5,256 nucleotides of DNA from a bacterium (lineage in GTDB: Bacteria; RBG-13-66-14): positions 1 to 5,256 of the forward strand of contig JAPLSK010000146.1 of assembly GCA_026398675.1 (NCBI GenBank), given 5' to 3'. Both the position numbers and the translations under genes were made by a program. Under the pieces are notes generated by a model. It saw nothing but the letters and a program-made list of their open reading frames with translations. It had not been told where the DNA came from and searched no databases. This document shows, piece after piece, positions 5,086 through 5,256 of the stretch (position 1 is its first letter; every line of letters starts with the position of its first letter).

Positions 5086-5256
5086 ATGCCCGCCGTAAAA
5101 CCAGAAGAAATCTGCCCCATCTGCGGCCGACGGCTCTCCGACGCCGAGCTGGTGCCGGGGGTGGCTGTACGTCCCAGCCTGGTGAAGCTCATCCAGAAGG
5201 ACCACCCCGACTGGGACCCGTCCCAGCCCATCTGCAACGACGACCTCAACCGCTAC
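5086..5256 (+). CDS. Probable DUF1003-type protein, N-terminal 57 residues only
   Basis: The reading frame is open from ATG 5086 to the right edge (57 codons, no stop). AAAGGA at 5074-5079 lies 6 nt before the ATG, and the gap from the DUF4159 stop is 16 bp, so it reads as the second gene of an operon. The protein has CPICGR (residues 10-15), a CxxCG knuckle, then RPSLVKLIQKDHPDWDP (31-47) and PICNDDLNRY (48-57). A CxxCG motif followed by a 'DHP..' helix and 'IC..DLNRYR' is the pattern I associate with the cytosolic start of bacterial DUF1003 membrane proteins, whose two transmembrane helices would lie beyond the edge. A third cysteine (C50) may complete a metal site. The knuckle is seen; the family call is recognition from a fragment. 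Confidence 0.65.
   Translation, partial: MPAVKPEEICPICGRRLSDAELVPGVAVRPSLVKLIQKDHPDWDPSQPICNDDLNRY

Overview
The window looks like chromosomal DNA of a GC-rich, Gram-negative-type bacterium. It has sigma70-like promoters, Shine-Dalgarno-led genes, two lipobox lipoproteins, a secreted LPP20-type protein and a bacterial tRNA-Gly (U73 and encoded CCA). Secreted LPP20-like and DUF4159 proteins beside HEAT-repeat lipoproteins fit an uncultivated FCB-like or candidate-phylum genome. This placement is inference and no taxonomic marker is present. No phage, integrase, transposase, CRISPR or defence gene was found.

Left part (1-1261), minus strand: the start of a probable TPR lipoprotein gene runs off the left edge. 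A 125-bp gap holding a 93-bp imperfect palindromic repeat separates it from an LPP20-like secreted protein (265-1077). That gene has a strong ribosome binding site, a hairpin-bearing leader and a good promoter at 1178-1206. Its promoter stands back to back with a plus-strand promoter (1224-1252) that drives the tRNA, with only 17 bp between the two -35 boxes.

Middle (1262-2794): tRNA-Gly(CCC) is followed by an intrinsic terminator. A UbiA-superfamily membrane prenyltransferase follows directly, with an uncertain (probably TTG) start and no evident promoter of its own. A 413-bp non-coding gap separates it from the convergent gene on its right. The gap contains several GC-rich hairpins and two nearly identical 19-bp repeats.

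Right part (2795-5256): a HEAT-repeat lipoprotein gene (minus) diverges from a secreted DUF4159 protein gene (plus). The DUF4159 gene has a perfect TATAAT box 8 bp before its ATG and no Shine-Dalgarno, so its mRNA is probably leaderless. It is followed after 16 bp by the start of a gene resembling the N-terminus of DUF1003 membrane proteins, which runs off the right edge.

Most of the genes concern the cell envelope: two lipoproteins, two other exported proteins and one or two membrane proteins. They do not form an obvious pathway. I see no convincing new system; the more interesting signals are in the non-coding DNA and the gene starts.
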